From Desulfarculaceae bacterium (lineage in GTDB: Bacteria > Desulfobacterota > Desulfarculia > Desulfarculales > Desulfarculaceae), in contig JAIPDO010000005.1 of assembly GCA_021737645.1 (NCBI GenBank), positions 1 to 64,000 of the forward strand: a stretch of DNA of 64,000 nt. The letters run 5' to 3'. Each line of letters opens with the position of its first letter. Position 1 is the stretch's first letter. Shown piece after piece: positions 51,559 through 59,782 of the stretch. A program made the position numbers and the translations under genes. The notes under the pieces were generated by a model that was not told where the DNA came from, made no database searches, and was given only the letters and a program-made list of their open reading frames with translations.

Positions 51559-51566
51559 CCCGCGTT

Positions 51567-51770
51567 TTTCATGAAGGTTGGGCGGCAATGAGATTTGATT
51601 TACTAGATTACGGGTTGTACCAGGGCCCGGCACAGCCAGCCGCCGGCAGACAAGGCGTCTGGCAAGCGAGGTCCGCAGGCGTAGCCGCCAGAGCTACGTT
51701 GAGGACCGAGCGCGGCCAGCAACGCGGTATGCGGGTGGCTGGCGCAGCCGGCCGCACAACCTTTATGAAA
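51567..51770. repeat. Structured interspersed repeat, copy 1, with terminal inverted repeats
   Basis: A 204-bp element bounded by 20-bp inverted repeats (51567-51586 and 51751-51770, 18 of 20 matching, starting TTTCATGAAGGTTG). Inside lies a ~125-bp palindromic core (about 51627-51752) that is clearly related to copies at 54131-54216 and 63804-63927. The core holds nested stems, the inner one AGGCGTAGC...GCTACGTT. It separates the epimerase and hddC genes. No coding capacity. It resembles a MITE or a structured repeat RNA. Confidence 0.75.
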
Positions 51771-51786
51771 TACGTGGGCTAAAAAA

Positions 51787-52494
51787 ATGCAGGCAGCGGT
51801 TATAGCCGGTGGCCTCGGCACCCGCCTGGGTGCGCTGACCAAGGACATCCCCAAGCCCCTGGTGCCGGTGGCCGGGAGACCATTTCTGGACCACCAGCTA
51901 AAGCTGCTCCAGGCGGGCGGGGTGGACAAGGTGGTGCTGTGCATCGGCCATATGGGGGAGCAGATCCAGGCCTTCGTGGGCGACGGCTCCCGTTGGGGCT
52001 TGGAGGTGGCCTACAGCCTGGACGGCCCCACCCTCTTGGGCACCGGCGGCAGCCTCAAGAAGGCGGCCCCGCTGCTGGAAGACCGCTTCCTGCTCACCTG
52101 GGGGGACAGCTACCTGGAGATAGAGCACCGCAAGGTGTGGGCCGCTTTCCTGGCCTCGGGCCTGCCCGCCATGATGGTGGTGTGGCGCAACCAAGGAGCC
52201 AAGGAGCCCAGCAACGTGCGCCTGGAAGGCGAACGGGTGGGTGACTATGACAAATGGTCCCCCGGCCCGGAGTTCGACTGCATCGACTACGGCCTCAGCG
52301 CCCTGAGCAAACAGGTGCTTCAGGCCATACCCGAGGGCGAGCCCTTCGCCATCGAGGAGGTGTTCCGCGACCTGGCCCAGGCGGGCAAGCTGGGGGCCTA
52401 CGTGGTGGAACGGGCCTTCATGGAGATTGGCTCGCCCGCCGGGCTGGCCGAGTTGGAGGCCCATATCAGGGCCCAGGAAGGAAGACAACCATGA
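51787..52494 (+). CDS. hddC: Heptose-1-phosphate nucleotidyltransferase, HddC-like
   Basis: A 235-aa sugar-1-phosphate nucleotidyltransferase. AGGLGTRLGALTKDIPKPLVPV carries the GG-x-G-x-R and PK (K23) signature, with TWGDSYLEI as the metal site. With hddA, gmhA and gmhB nearby, the best assignment is guanylyl transfer to D-glycero-D-manno-heptose 1-phosphate, giving GDP-heptose. A mannose- or glucose-1-phosphate enzyme is the alternative. It overlaps the next gene in ATGA. Confidence 0.8.
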   Translation: MQAAVIAGGLGTRLGALTKDIPKPLVPVAGRPFLDHQLKLLQAGGVDKVVLCIGHMGEQIQAFVGDGSRWGLEVAYSLDGPTLLGTGGSLKKAAPLLEDRFLLTWGDSYLEIEHRKVWAAFLASGLPAMMVVWRNQGAKEPSNVRLEGERVGDYDKWSPGPEFDCIDYGLSALSKQVLQAIPEGEPFAIEEVFRDLAQAGKLGAYVVERAFMEIGSPAGLAELEAHIRAQEGRQP

Positions 52495-53777
52495 GCGAGC
52501 ACGCGGAGACCATCATCCTGGGAGGAGGCCTCACCGGCCTGAGCCTGGCCCAATACCTGGAAGGCGAAACCCTGGTGCTGGAGGCCAATGAGCGCCCCGG
52601 CGGCCTGTGCCGCAGCTTCACCAAAGACGGCTTCACCTACGACATAGGCGGGCATATTCTGTTTTCCCGCGACTCGGAGCTGCTGGCCCAGCTCACCTCC
52701 TGGCTGGAGGGCAACCTGCTTGAGCAGCGGCGCAACAACCAGATATGGTTCAAGGACCGTTTCGTAAAGTACCCCTTTGAAAACGGCCTCTACGCCCTGG
52801 AAAAAGAGGACATCTTCGACTGCCTCATGGGCTTTTTGGAGCGCAGCGACGCCGAGCCCTCCAACCTGGAGGAGTGGTGCCGCTTCCGTTTTGGCGAGGG
52901 CATCAGCGGCAAGTACCTGATCCCCTACAACGACAAGATTTGGAAGCGCCCGGCCGCCGACATCTCGGTGCACTGGGTGGAGCGCATCCCCAGCCCGCCC
53001 ACGGCCGACGTGGTCAAGGCGGCCATCGGCATCGAGACCGAAGGCTACACCCACCAGCTCAACTTCCTCTACCCCGAGCGGGGGGGCATCGAGTCCCTGA
53101 CCAACGCCCTGGCCCAGGGGGTGAACCTGGTCACCGGCTTTAGGGCCTCGGCCATCAAAAAGACCGCCAACGGCTGGGAAGTGAGCGACGGTGAGGACAC
53201 CTACTCCTGCCGCCGCCTCATCTCCACCATCCCGGTGATGGACCTGGCCGCCTGCCTGGACGGCGCGCCCGAGGACGCCAAGAGCGCCTGCGCGGCTTTG
53301 CAGTACAACAGCGTGATCCTGGTGATGCTGGGGGTGGGCCACACCGGCCTGGCCGACAAGAGCGCCGTCTACATCCCCGACCCGGCTATCCTGCCCCACC
53401 GGGTGTGCTACATGAGCTACTTCAGCCCCTTTAATGCGCCCGAGGGCAGCTCCCACCTGGTGGCCGAGATCACCGTGCCGCCGGGCGACGCCCTGCTCTC
53501 CGCCTCCGAGGACGAGTTGGTGGGACGGGTGGCAAAGGACGTAAGCGAGCTTTGCGGCATCAGCCAGGGCGAGATCACCGCCAGCCAGGCCCAGCGCATC
53601 AAGCACGCCTACGTGGTTTATGACCGCGATTATCTGAGCAATCGGGAGCGGGTCTACCAGTGGTTGGACGGCCTGGGCATGTACACCTGCGGCCGCTTCG
53701 GCTCCTTCGAATACCTGAACATGGATCAGTGCCTGGAGCGGGCACGGGACCTGGCCGGGGAATTGAATAAAGAGTAA
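52491..53777 (+). CDS. Glf/protoporphyrinogen-oxidase-like flavoprotein
   Basis: A 428-aa FAD protein. It opens with ILGGGLTGLSLAQYL (about 8-22), then EANERPGGLCRSF and YDIGGHILF, and later FLYPERGGIESLTNALA. This COG1232-type family includes UDP-galactopyranose mutases and amine-oxidase-like enzymes that occur in polysaccharide loci. Sugar ring contraction or another flavin-dependent sugar step is possible, but no mutase-specific residue can be proven here. True start is 52491, coupled to hddC. Confidence 0.75.
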   Translation: MSEHAETIILGGGLTGLSLAQYLEGETLVLEANERPGGLCRSFTKDGFTYDIGGHILFSRDSELLAQLTSWLEGNLLEQRRNNQIWFKDRFVKYPFENGLYALEKEDIFDCLMGFLERSDAEPSNLEEWCRFRFGEGISGKYLIPYNDKIWKRPAADISVHWVERIPSPPTADVVKAAIGIETEGYTHQLNFLYPERGGIESLTNALAQGVNLVTGFRASAIKKTANGWEVSDGEDTYSCRRLISTIPVMDLAACLDGAPEDAKSACAALQYNSVILVMLGVGHTGLADKSAVYIPDPAILPHRVCYMSYFSPFNAPEGSSHLVAEITVPPGDALLSASEDELVGRVAKDVSELCGISQGEITASQAQRIKHAYVVYDRDYLSNRERVYQWLDGLGMYTCGRFGSFEYLNMDQCLERARDLAGELNKE

Positions 53778-54043
53778 GAGAAGAGGCTGGTAAGGAAAGC
53801 GCTGGCGGGTCCGGGTTGGGCGGGTGGCCGATGTGCATTCGCCCCGTGGATTCGACGCGAGGCGGGATCAAGAGCAGGTAAGGAAAGATCATGGCCCCGG
53901 CTCCGGCGAGGCGGCCATTCCCCCTAGCCTCCGCGTCGGCTCAACCGGCCCGACACCCGGCCGGATCAAGGCCACGCCGGACGGCAATCCCTTTTTACCT
54001 GCCTGTTTTCATCCCGCGTTGACGTAGCATGACCACAAACTAA
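53778..54043. other. Gap without a recognised gene
   Basis: This stretch lies between the flavoprotein stop and a strong terminator. The 11-mer GGTAAGGAAAG occurs twice (near 53790 and 53878). The second copy provides AAGGA 6 nt before an ATG at 53891 that opens a 43-codon frame (to 54022), rich in Pro, Ala and Arg. I cannot tell whether it is translated. Nothing else is seen. Confidence 0.4.
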
Positions 54044-54093
54044 AACCCGGCCCTCCGCACGGAGGACCGGGTTCTTGATTTCTTCTTCTTTTT
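54044..54093 (+). terminator. Intrinsic terminator of the hddC operon
   Basis: A 14-bp hairpin with one mismatch (AACCCGG at 54044-54050 pairs with CCGGGTT at 54067-54073) is followed by a T-rich tail CTTGATTTCTTCTTCTTTTT. It ends the plus-strand operon and faces the convergent transaldolase gene. Confidence 0.85.
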
Positions 54094-54130
54094 CGACGAC
54101 CCTGCACAGCCCTGGGGCCGGCTGGGCGTG

Positions 54131-54216
54131 GCTGACTAGGCGTCCGGCGAGCGCGTTCCGGAGGCGTAGGTAATCCTACGTCGAGGAACAAGCGATGCCG
54201 GCAACGACGTCAGACG
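54131..54216. repeat. Structured interspersed repeat, copy 3 (core only)
   Basis: The segment shares blocks such as CCGGAGGCGTAG, CTACG-CGAGG and GCCGGCAACG with the copies at 51567 and 63804. Its inner stem is GGCGTAGG...CCTACGTC, so the base pair next to the loop differs from copy 1 but still pairs. It lies between the terminator and the 3' end of the transaldolase gene. Confidence 0.6.
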
Positions 54217-54235
54217 CGTTCAGACGGCTCCAGTC

Positions 54236-54919
54236 TCAGCAGGTCTCGCATTTTTTGGCGTCATCAAGGAACATCTTGACAGTCTCTTTGCTGTAAGGAT
54301 GCACCAACATGCCGCCCAAAATGTCCGGAGTCACCGTGACGATGTGCGCCCCGGCGTGCAGCCAGGTGATCACGTTGTTGATCTCGCGCACCGAGCCGAT
54401 GATGATCTGGCTCTCCAGGCCCTGCAACTCCAACAGCTCGCGTAGGCGGGTTATCTCGTCCACCGCGTCGTAGCCCATGTTGTTGACCCGGCCGCCGAAC
54501 AGCGAGACATAGGTGGCTCCGGCCAGGGCGGCCAAGAGGCACTGCTGGCCGCTCATCATGGCCGTGGCGTTTACCCGCACGTCGTACTTGGTTTCCAGGG
54601 CGTGTATCACCTCGATGTTGTCGGTCTCGCCCTCGGGGCCGTGAATGGTGATCTTCACGTTGATGTTGTCGGCCAGGGCCGCGAACTCCCTGCCCTGGTC
54701 GATCATCTGCTGCGGGTCGTTGCTGGTCACTTCCAGCGACAGGGGCAGGGGCGCGATCATGGCCGCGATTTCCTGGGCCCGTTTTTTCATGCCCGCCGCA
54801 CCGCCGGTCACCCCGTCCTTGAGCAGGATGGTGGGGTTGGTGGTGACCCCGCGGATCACACCCCAACGCAAAAACTTCTCCACCTGCTCGATCTTGCCGC
54901 TATCCAGGAAAATGGCCAT
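54236..54919 (-). CDS. Transaldolase, FSA/TalC-like
   Basis: A 227-aa short transaldolase of the fructose-6-phosphate aldolase type. GVTTNPTILLKDG (24-36), the Schiff-base lysine K89 in INVKITIHG, and VNATAMMSGQQCLLAAL. A true transaldolase could supply sedoheptulose 7-phosphate, the substrate of GmhA encoded nearby, which explains its place as last gene of the hddA-gmhA-gmhB unit (inference). AAGGA precedes the ATG. The last residues are Cys-rich (KKCETC). Confidence 0.88.
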   Translation of the reverse strand: MAIFLDSGKIEQVEKFLRWGVIRGVTTNPTILLKDGVTGGAAGMKKRAQEIAAMIAPLPLSLEVTSNDPQQMIDQGREFAALADNINVKITIHGPEGETDNIEVIHALETKYDVRVNATAMMSGQQCLLAALAGATYVSLFGGRVNNMGYDAVDEITRLRELLELQGLESQIIIGSVREINNVITWLHAGAHIVTVTPDILGGMLVHPYSKETVKMFLDDAKKCETC

Positions 54920-54922
54920 TGC

Positions 54923-55459
54923 CTATCCTTGCTCCAAAATTAAATCCACTGCCTGGGCCAAATCGGCCACCCGTTGAGAGGCCTCGACCTGGGCGTTGTA
55001 ATCGGCGCTTATCAGCACGGCCCGCACCCCGGCGGCGCGGGCGGCCTGCATGTCTTTGTACCCATCGCCCACCAGCCAAGAGGCCGCCAGGTCGATGCCG
55101 CGCTCGTCGGCCGCCTGGGTGAGCATGCCCGCCTTGGGCTTGCGGCAGGCGCACTCATGATGGTCATCGTGAGGGCAAAAGCGTATCTCGTCCGGCCCCG
55201 CCTCATCGGCCAGCACCCGGTGCATGGCCGCCAACTCGTCCTGGGGCAAAAGCCCCCGGGCCACGTCGGGCTGGTTGGTCACCACGATGACCACGTAACC
55301 GGCTCTTTTGAGCCGGGCCACCTGCTCCCCCGCGCCGGGAATCAGGCTGAACTCATGGCGGCTGCGTGGCGAAGCGGGCGAGCCGCCACGCATCACCACC
55401 GGGTTGAGCACCCCGTCGCGGTCCAGAAATACCGCCCGTTTTATTTGACCGACTCCCAC
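54923..55459 (-). CDS. gmhB: D-glycero-D-manno-heptose 1,7-bisphosphate phosphatase
   Basis: A 178-aa HAD phosphatase of the GmhB/histidinol-phosphatase group. Motif I VFLDRDGVLN (D13, D15), TNQPDVARG, and the zinc loop CPHDDHHECACRKP (Cys/His ligands) are intact. I prefer the GTG at 55459 (overlapping gmhA by 19 bp); an ATG at 55507 would add 16 residues. It removes the C7 phosphate to leave heptose 1-phosphate for HddC. Confidence 0.85.
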   Translation of the reverse strand: MGVGQIKRAVFLDRDGVLNPVVMRGGSPASPRSRHEFSLIPGAGEQVARLKRAGYVVIVVTNQPDVARGLLPQDELAAMHRVLADEAGPDEIRFCPHDDHHECACRKPKAGMLTQAADERGIDLAASWLVGDGYKDMQAARAAGVRAVLISADYNAQVEASQRVADLAQAVDLILEQG

Positions 55460-56040
55460 TTCATCTCGTTCTGCAGGATGTCCGGGTGCGAAACCACCAT
55501 GTGCCACACCACCGCCTGGAAGGCCTCGGTGTGGGGGGTTATGGTGGCCTCGTTCACCGTGGGGATGATTATGACCGCGTCGCCCACCTGGGCGGTGTAG
55601 CCGCCGTCGCGCCCCACCACGCCCAAAATCTTGGCTCCAACCTCCTGGGCCAGCTTGAGCGCCTCCACGATGTTAACGCTGATCTGCTTTTCCACATTGC
55701 CGCCGCCCACGCTGAACACGAACACCCCGTCCTTGGGGCCCAGGCGGCTGGTCTTGAGCCAGCGGGAGAAGACCCCCTCCCAACCCTCGTCGTTGATCAG
55801 GGCGGTCAGTTCGCTCACGTTGTCGGTGGGAGTGTAGCACTCCAGGCCCGCGATCTTGCGGAAGTCGTTCACCGCGTGGTTGGCATTGCCCGCGCCACCG
55901 CCCACGCCCACGAAGAACAGGCGGCCGCCATCGGTCCTGATCTGTTTAATGGTGCGGACCATGTTTTCGATGGCCACGGGGTCCAGGGAGGCGGTGATGC
56001 GCCCGGCCTCTTGTAAATACTGCTTTGCGTACTCGCTCAC
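55441..56040 (-). CDS. gmhA: Sedoheptulose 7-phosphate isomerase
   Basis: A 199-aa SIS-domain protein of the GmhA family, slightly longer than the ~190-aa norm. FVGVGGGAGNANHAVNDF (about 42-59), VFVFSVGGGN, and ATITPHTEAFQAVVWHMV are visible. It converts sedoheptulose 7-phosphate to D-glycero-D-manno-heptose 7-phosphate, the first committed step. The usual GmhA glycine/serine loop (xGNGGS) is here GVGGGAGN, so substrate preference may differ. Confidence 0.85.
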   Translation of the reverse strand: MSEYAKQYLQEAGRITASLDPVAIENMVRTIKQIRTDGGRLFFVGVGGGAGNANHAVNDFRKIAGLECYTPTDNVSELTALINDEGWEGVFSRWLKTSRLGPKDGVFVFSVGGGNVEKQISVNIVEALKLAQEVGAKILGVVGRDGGYTAQVGDAVIIIPTVNEATITPHTEAFQAVVWHMVVSHPDILQNEMKWESVK

Positions 56041-56051
56041 GGGCTGGCTCC

Positions 56052-57041
56052 TTATTTGCGCAGGTTGGCCACGATCTTGGCCCCCTCGTGGTCGAAACGG
56101 AAGGGGAAGTACCTGAGGCCCATGGCCGTGAGGCGCTGGATGACCTTGGCCTTGGTTCCGGGGCAGTAGAACATGAAGAACCCGCCGCCGCCCGCGCCCA
56201 TTATCTTGCCGCCCAAGGCCCCGGCCTTGCGCGCCTCGTCGTAGGCCTCGTCGATAAAGGGGTTGCTGATGGCCGAACTTAGCTTCTTCTTGGTCGTCCA
56301 GTGCTGGTGCAACAATTCGCCAAAGGTGTCGATATCGCCCTTTTCGAACAGGCGGCGGGTCTCCAGGCCGATCTGTTTGATGCCGTGCAGGCGCTCGATG
56401 ATGGCCTGGTCGTCAGCTTTGGTCTTCTTGTCCTGGGAGGCCAAAATCTCCGAGGCGCTGCGCTCGATGCCCGTGTAGAACAGGGCGATGTTGTACTCCA
56501 ACTCCACCAGCTTGCCGCCCTGCATGCGTAGCGGCTCCACGTGCACGGTGCCGTCTTTTTCAAAGGTGAGCGCGGTCACCCCGCCATAGGCGGCCATGTA
56601 CTGGTCCTGCTTGCCGATGGGCGCGCCCAAGATGTCTATCTCGATGTGACAGGCCTCTTCGGCCAGATCGCGCAGGGAAGCGAAGTCCCTGGTGTAAGAA
56701 CGCAGGGCGGTTAAGAGGGCCACGGTGAAGCTGGATGAGGAGCCCAGGCCGCAGTTGGCGGGCACGTCGGCGATGGAGGACAGCTCCACCTGGTTCTCCA
56801 CTCCGGCCAGGCGCAGGGCCTCGCGGAATATCTTGTGCTGCACTTGGTCTACGCTCTGAACCACCTCGGTCTTGGAGTAGGAGAGCTTTATGGAACGCTC
56901 GAAGCGCTGGTTAATGCAGATGAATATGTACTTATCGATACCCCCGGCGATGAGGAACCCGCCGAACTTGGAGTAGTAGGAAGCCAGGTCGGTGCCCCCG
57001 CCTCCCAGGGATATGCGCACCGGAGCCTTGGAGATAATCAT
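56052..57041 (-). CDS. hddA: Heptose 7-phosphate kinase (GHMP family), HddA-like
   Basis: A 329-aa GHMP kinase. RISLGGGGTDL at 9-19, ATP loop NCGLGSSSSFT (96-106), and GAGGGGFFMFY near the C-terminus are typical of HddA and fucose/heptose kinases. It phosphorylates C1 of D-glycero-D-manno-heptose 7-phosphate. First gene of the minus-strand unit, 11 bp before gmhA. Its leader contains a perfect 10-bp inverted repeat. Confidence 0.87.
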   Translation of the reverse strand: MIISKAPVRISLGGGGTDLASYYSKFGGFLIAGGIDKYIFICINQRFERSIKLSYSKTEVVQSVDQVQHKIFREALRLAGVENQVELSSIADVPANCGLGSSSSFTVALLTALRSYTRDFASLRDLAEEACHIEIDILGAPIGKQDQYMAAYGGVTALTFEKDGTVHVEPLRMQGGKLVELEYNIALFYTGIERSASEILASQDKKTKADDQAIIERLHGIKQIGLETRRLFEKGDIDTFGELLHQHWTTKKKLSSAISNPFIDEAYDEARKAGALGGKIMGAGGGGFFMFYCPGTKAKVIQRLTAMGLRYFPFRFDHEGAKIVANLRK

Positions 57042-57072
57042 GCGGTTTTCCCGGCAAAGGTTAGGCGGTTCC

Positions 57073-57104
57073 GGGGGTTGAAACCCGGCCGCGATTCAAC
57101 CCCC
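57073..57104 (-). promoter_or_regulatory. Inverted repeat in the hddA leader, possible operator
   Basis: GGGGGTTGAA (57073-57082) and TTCAACCCCC (57095-57104) are perfect inverted arms with a 12-bp spacer. They begin 2 bp downstream of the -10 box, covering the predicted transcription start, where a repressor would block transcription. As RNA it would also form a stable hairpin. No T-run follows. Confidence 0.45.
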
Positions 57105-57106
57105 AC

Positions 57107-57135
57107 TTTTTAGCAGTTCGGGGGCCATTTGGCAA
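57107..57135 (-). promoter_or_regulatory. Promoter of hddA-gmhA-gmhB-transaldolase
   Basis: Minus strand TTGCCA (57130-57135), 17 bp, TAAAAA (57107-57112). Divergent from a stronger promoter 19 bp away on the plus strand. Confidence 0.55.
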
Positions 57136-57153
57136 TCAAGACCGTGGGTTGGG

Positions 57154-57182
57154 TTGCCGCTTCCCAGCTGGTTGCGTATAGT
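57154..57182 (+). promoter_or_regulatory. Promoter of the GT-C/DUF362 operon
   Basis: TTGCCG (57154-57159), 17 bp, TATAGT (57177-57182). Predicted start near 57189, about 32 nt before the ATG at 57221. Confidence 0.7.
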
Positions 57183-57220
57183 TGGGCCAGCCAGTAAAGC
57201 CATGAGCCCCCTGGAGCCTG

Positions 57221-58729
57221 ATGCCTGGACTTCTCGAGAGCCTGCCGCCCAAGCTGGCGCCGCCACACTTGACCAAAGCGCGGTTACGCCTGCTGGGGCA
57301 CGCGTTGATCATAGCGGCCCTGCTGGGCGGCTTCGTGCTGCACGCAGCCTACAACCTGCCCCACCACGCCATTGACCACGACGGCACCCACTATTTGTGC
57401 ATGGCTCACAATCTGGTGCACCACGGTACCATAAGCACCCAGCGCACCCTGAGCCCCAACCCCTGGCTGGACGCCTGGCGCGCCCCCGGCTACCCCTCCT
57501 TTTTGGCTTTGGGGGTGGTCCTGGTCCCCGGCCTCACCGAGCAAACCCTGCCCGGATTCCTGCGCGCCGAATTACTGCCGCTCAAAAAGTGGCAACTGGG
57601 CTGGCTGCTGCTGGCGGCCGTCATCGCCGGAGCATTCGTGTGGCGGCGCACCGGCTCGCCCTGGCCGGGGTATCTGAGCTTCGCGCTTATCGCCTACAGT
57701 CCGGCCCTGATCTATTTCATCAACCGTTTTTACAGCGAGGTGGGCGCGGCCCTGGTGATTTTGTTCCTGTCCCTGACCTTGCACCGGGCGGTGCGCCGCC
57801 CCAGCCTGTGGGCCTTTGCCCTGGCCGGGCTGCTCTTGGCCATGGGAGCCCTCACCCGGGCGGCGCTGATGTATTTCTGGCTGCCGCTGACGATCTACTT
57901 CGTGCTGCTGGCCTGGCGGGGCGGCCTGCCCCGGAGCAAGGTTTTAGCCGGGCTGGCCCTGTTCACCCTGACCTTCGCCATTCCGGTGGGGGCCTGGATG
58001 GCTCGCAACCACTACAATTTCGGCCACTGGATTCTGGCCTACCGGGGCGGCCAGGTCTTGGACATCAGGGCCAACCACGCGGCCATGACCCCCAAGGAAT
58101 ACCTGGCCGCCTTCGTCTACTACACCCCCTGGGTATATCTGAACCCCTTGGTCCAGGAGTCGTCCACGCCGGGCAATGACAACTGGAACCCGCCCAAGCA
58201 TCAAAAGCTGTGGGGGGTGGACCTCTACCAAGCCACCCTGGGCCGGGTGCTGACCATGGACGACTTCAATCACCTGAGGGTGCAGGCCAGGGGCGACACC
58301 TACGAGATGAAGGGGCAGGATACCTGGGCCCGCCACACCAAGTGGCTGGGCCACTACACCGTGGGCGACGCCCACAGCCAGAAGGTGGCCATACGCAAGA
58401 TATTGGCCGACCCCTGGAGGCACCTTTTGGCCTCCATCCCCCTGGCCTGGCGGGGCCTGTTCGCGGACGTCTGGTGGGTGACCTTGCCCGGTTTCGCCTG
58501 CCTGTTCTATTTGGGGGTGTCCTCGCTTCGCAGGCGCGATTGGCCATTACTGGCCTTTGTGCTGCCGGCCATTTTCCTGTTCAGCTTTCACAGCCTGATA
58601 ACCGTCAACGCGGCCCGCTTCAACTCTCCCCTGGTACCGGTGCTGGCCGTGTGCATCGGGCTGTGCGCCCACCGGGTGGCGCGGCGCTGGTTGCGCAAGC
58701 GCGCGGCCAAGGAGCCCAGCGATGCCTGA
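57221..58729 (+). CDS. GT-C type multispanning glycosyltransferase
   Basis: A 502-aa membrane protein with about ten helices. The first outer loop has HAIDHDGTHYLCMAHNL, an acidic motif like those of GT39/GT83 enzymes, and WLDAWRAPGYP follows, as in many PMT-like proteins. The C-terminus (about 415-490) has more membrane helices and a basic tail. Sugar donor is probably polyprenyl-linked. It overlaps the DUF362 gene by 8 bp. Confidence 0.75.
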   Translation: MPGLLESLPPKLAPPHLTKARLRLLGHALIIAALLGGFVLHAAYNLPHHAIDHDGTHYLCMAHNLVHHGTISTQRTLSPNPWLDAWRAPGYPSFLALGVVLVPGLTEQTLPGFLRAELLPLKKWQLGWLLLAAVIAGAFVWRRTGSPWPGYLSFALIAYSPALIYFINRFYSEVGAALVILFLSLTLHRAVRRPSLWAFALAGLLLAMGALTRAALMYFWLPLTIYFVLLAWRGGLPRSKVLAGLALFTLTFAIPVGAWMARNHYNFGHWILAYRGGQVLDIRANHAAMTPKEYLAAFVYYTPWVYLNPLVQESSTPGNDNWNPPKHQKLWGVDLYQATLGRVLTMDDFNHLRVQARGDTYEMKGQDTWARHTKWLGHYTVGDAHSQKVAIRKILADPWRHLLASIPLAWRGLFADVWWVTLPGFACLFYLGVSSLRRRDWPLLAFVLPAIFLFSFHSLITVNAARFNSPLVPVLAVCIGLCAHRVARRWLRKRAAKEPSDA

Positions 58730-59780
58730 GGTGTATTTCCGCAACATCGATCCCCCCACCCAGGCCGGAGTGGAAGCCGCCGTGGAGCTGGCCCTGGATT
58801 TCGCGGGGCTCACCCAGGGCGAGGTGGGCAAGCGCTGCCTCATCAAGATAAACGCCATGAGCCAGGAGGTGCTGCCTGGGCGCAACACCAGCCCCTGGTT
58901 GGTGGAGGCGGTGCTGAGCCAGATGGTGCGGCGCTACCCAGGCGCCACCTTCACCCTGGCTGACAGCGACGTGGCCGGATACCCCCAGTTCGGCCGGGCC
59001 TGCCTGCATTGGGGCTACAGCGATATCGCCGCCCGCCACGGGGTCCGGATCATCAACCTGGCCCGCCAGGACTACAGCGAGGTGGAAACCGGCAACCCGG
59101 TTTGCCCGGTGCTGGCCTTTCCCCTGGCGGTGTTTACCGCCGACAGCATCATCAACCTTCCGGTGATGAAGACCCACGTGCTATCGGGCATCTCCTGCTG
59201 CCTCAAAAACCACTGGGGCCTCTTGCCCCGGCTGCGCTACCAGTTCCACCAGAGGGTGCACCAAGTCATCGCCGAGCTAAACCGCCAGGTGGCCCAGACG
59301 GTGCTGAACATTCTGGACGCAACCGTGGCCATGGAGGCCAGCGGCCCCAAGACAGGTTTGCCCCGGGCCTGCGGGCTCATCCTGGCCGGGCGCGACCGGG
59401 TGGCCGTGGACGCGGCGGCGCTGGACTACATGGGCCTGGACCAGGGCATGGCCCCCCACGTGGCCCTGAGCCAGGAGGCCGGGGTGGGCAGCATGGACTA
59501 CACCCAGGCCGGGGATGCGGTGGAGCCGGCTGGTTTCATCCCGCCCCAGTTGGGCCAGGATCTGGTGTCGCTTTTGGAACGCCGCCTCAGGGCCATACCC
59601 GGCTTGGGCAAGCTACTCTACCGCCCTGAGATAGCCCCCTTGCTGGGTTGGGTGGGCACCCAATACAATGAGCAGGTGTGGTTCCGCCGTCAGGGGCGGT
59701 CCCTTCTAAGGGATATCCTGCACAACTCGCCATGGGGCGATGAGTACCGCTCGCTGCCCGGCTGCCGGGGGAGGGTTTGA
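58722..59780 (+). CDS. DUF362 protein without export signal
   Basis: A 352-aa DUF362 protein. The family core is clear: KRCLIKINAM (near 45), PVMKTHVLSGISCCLKNHWGL (about 147-167, Lys/His/Asn-rich), and GRDRVAVDAAALDYMG. Unlike the copy at 3760 there is no Tat signal, so it is cytoplasmic. It is coupled to a GT-C gene and a secreted protein gene, which suggests a job in glycan modification or redox (inference). Confidence 0.8.
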   Translation: MPEVYFRNIDPPTQAGVEAAVELALDFAGLTQGEVGKRCLIKINAMSQEVLPGRNTSPWLVEAVLSQMVRRYPGATFTLADSDVAGYPQFGRACLHWGYSDIAARHGVRIINLARQDYSEVETGNPVCPVLAFPLAVFTADSIINLPVMKTHVLSGISCCLKNHWGLLPRLRYQFHQRVHQVIAELNRQVAQTVLNILDATVAMEASGPKTGLPRACGLILAGRDRVAVDAAALDYMGLDQGMAPHVALSQEAGVGSMDYTQAGDAVEPAGFIPPQLGQDLVSLLERRLRAIPGLGKLLYRPEIAPLLGWVGTQYNEQVWFRRQGRSLLRDILHNSPWGDEYRSLPGCRGRV

Positions 59781-59782
59781 TC

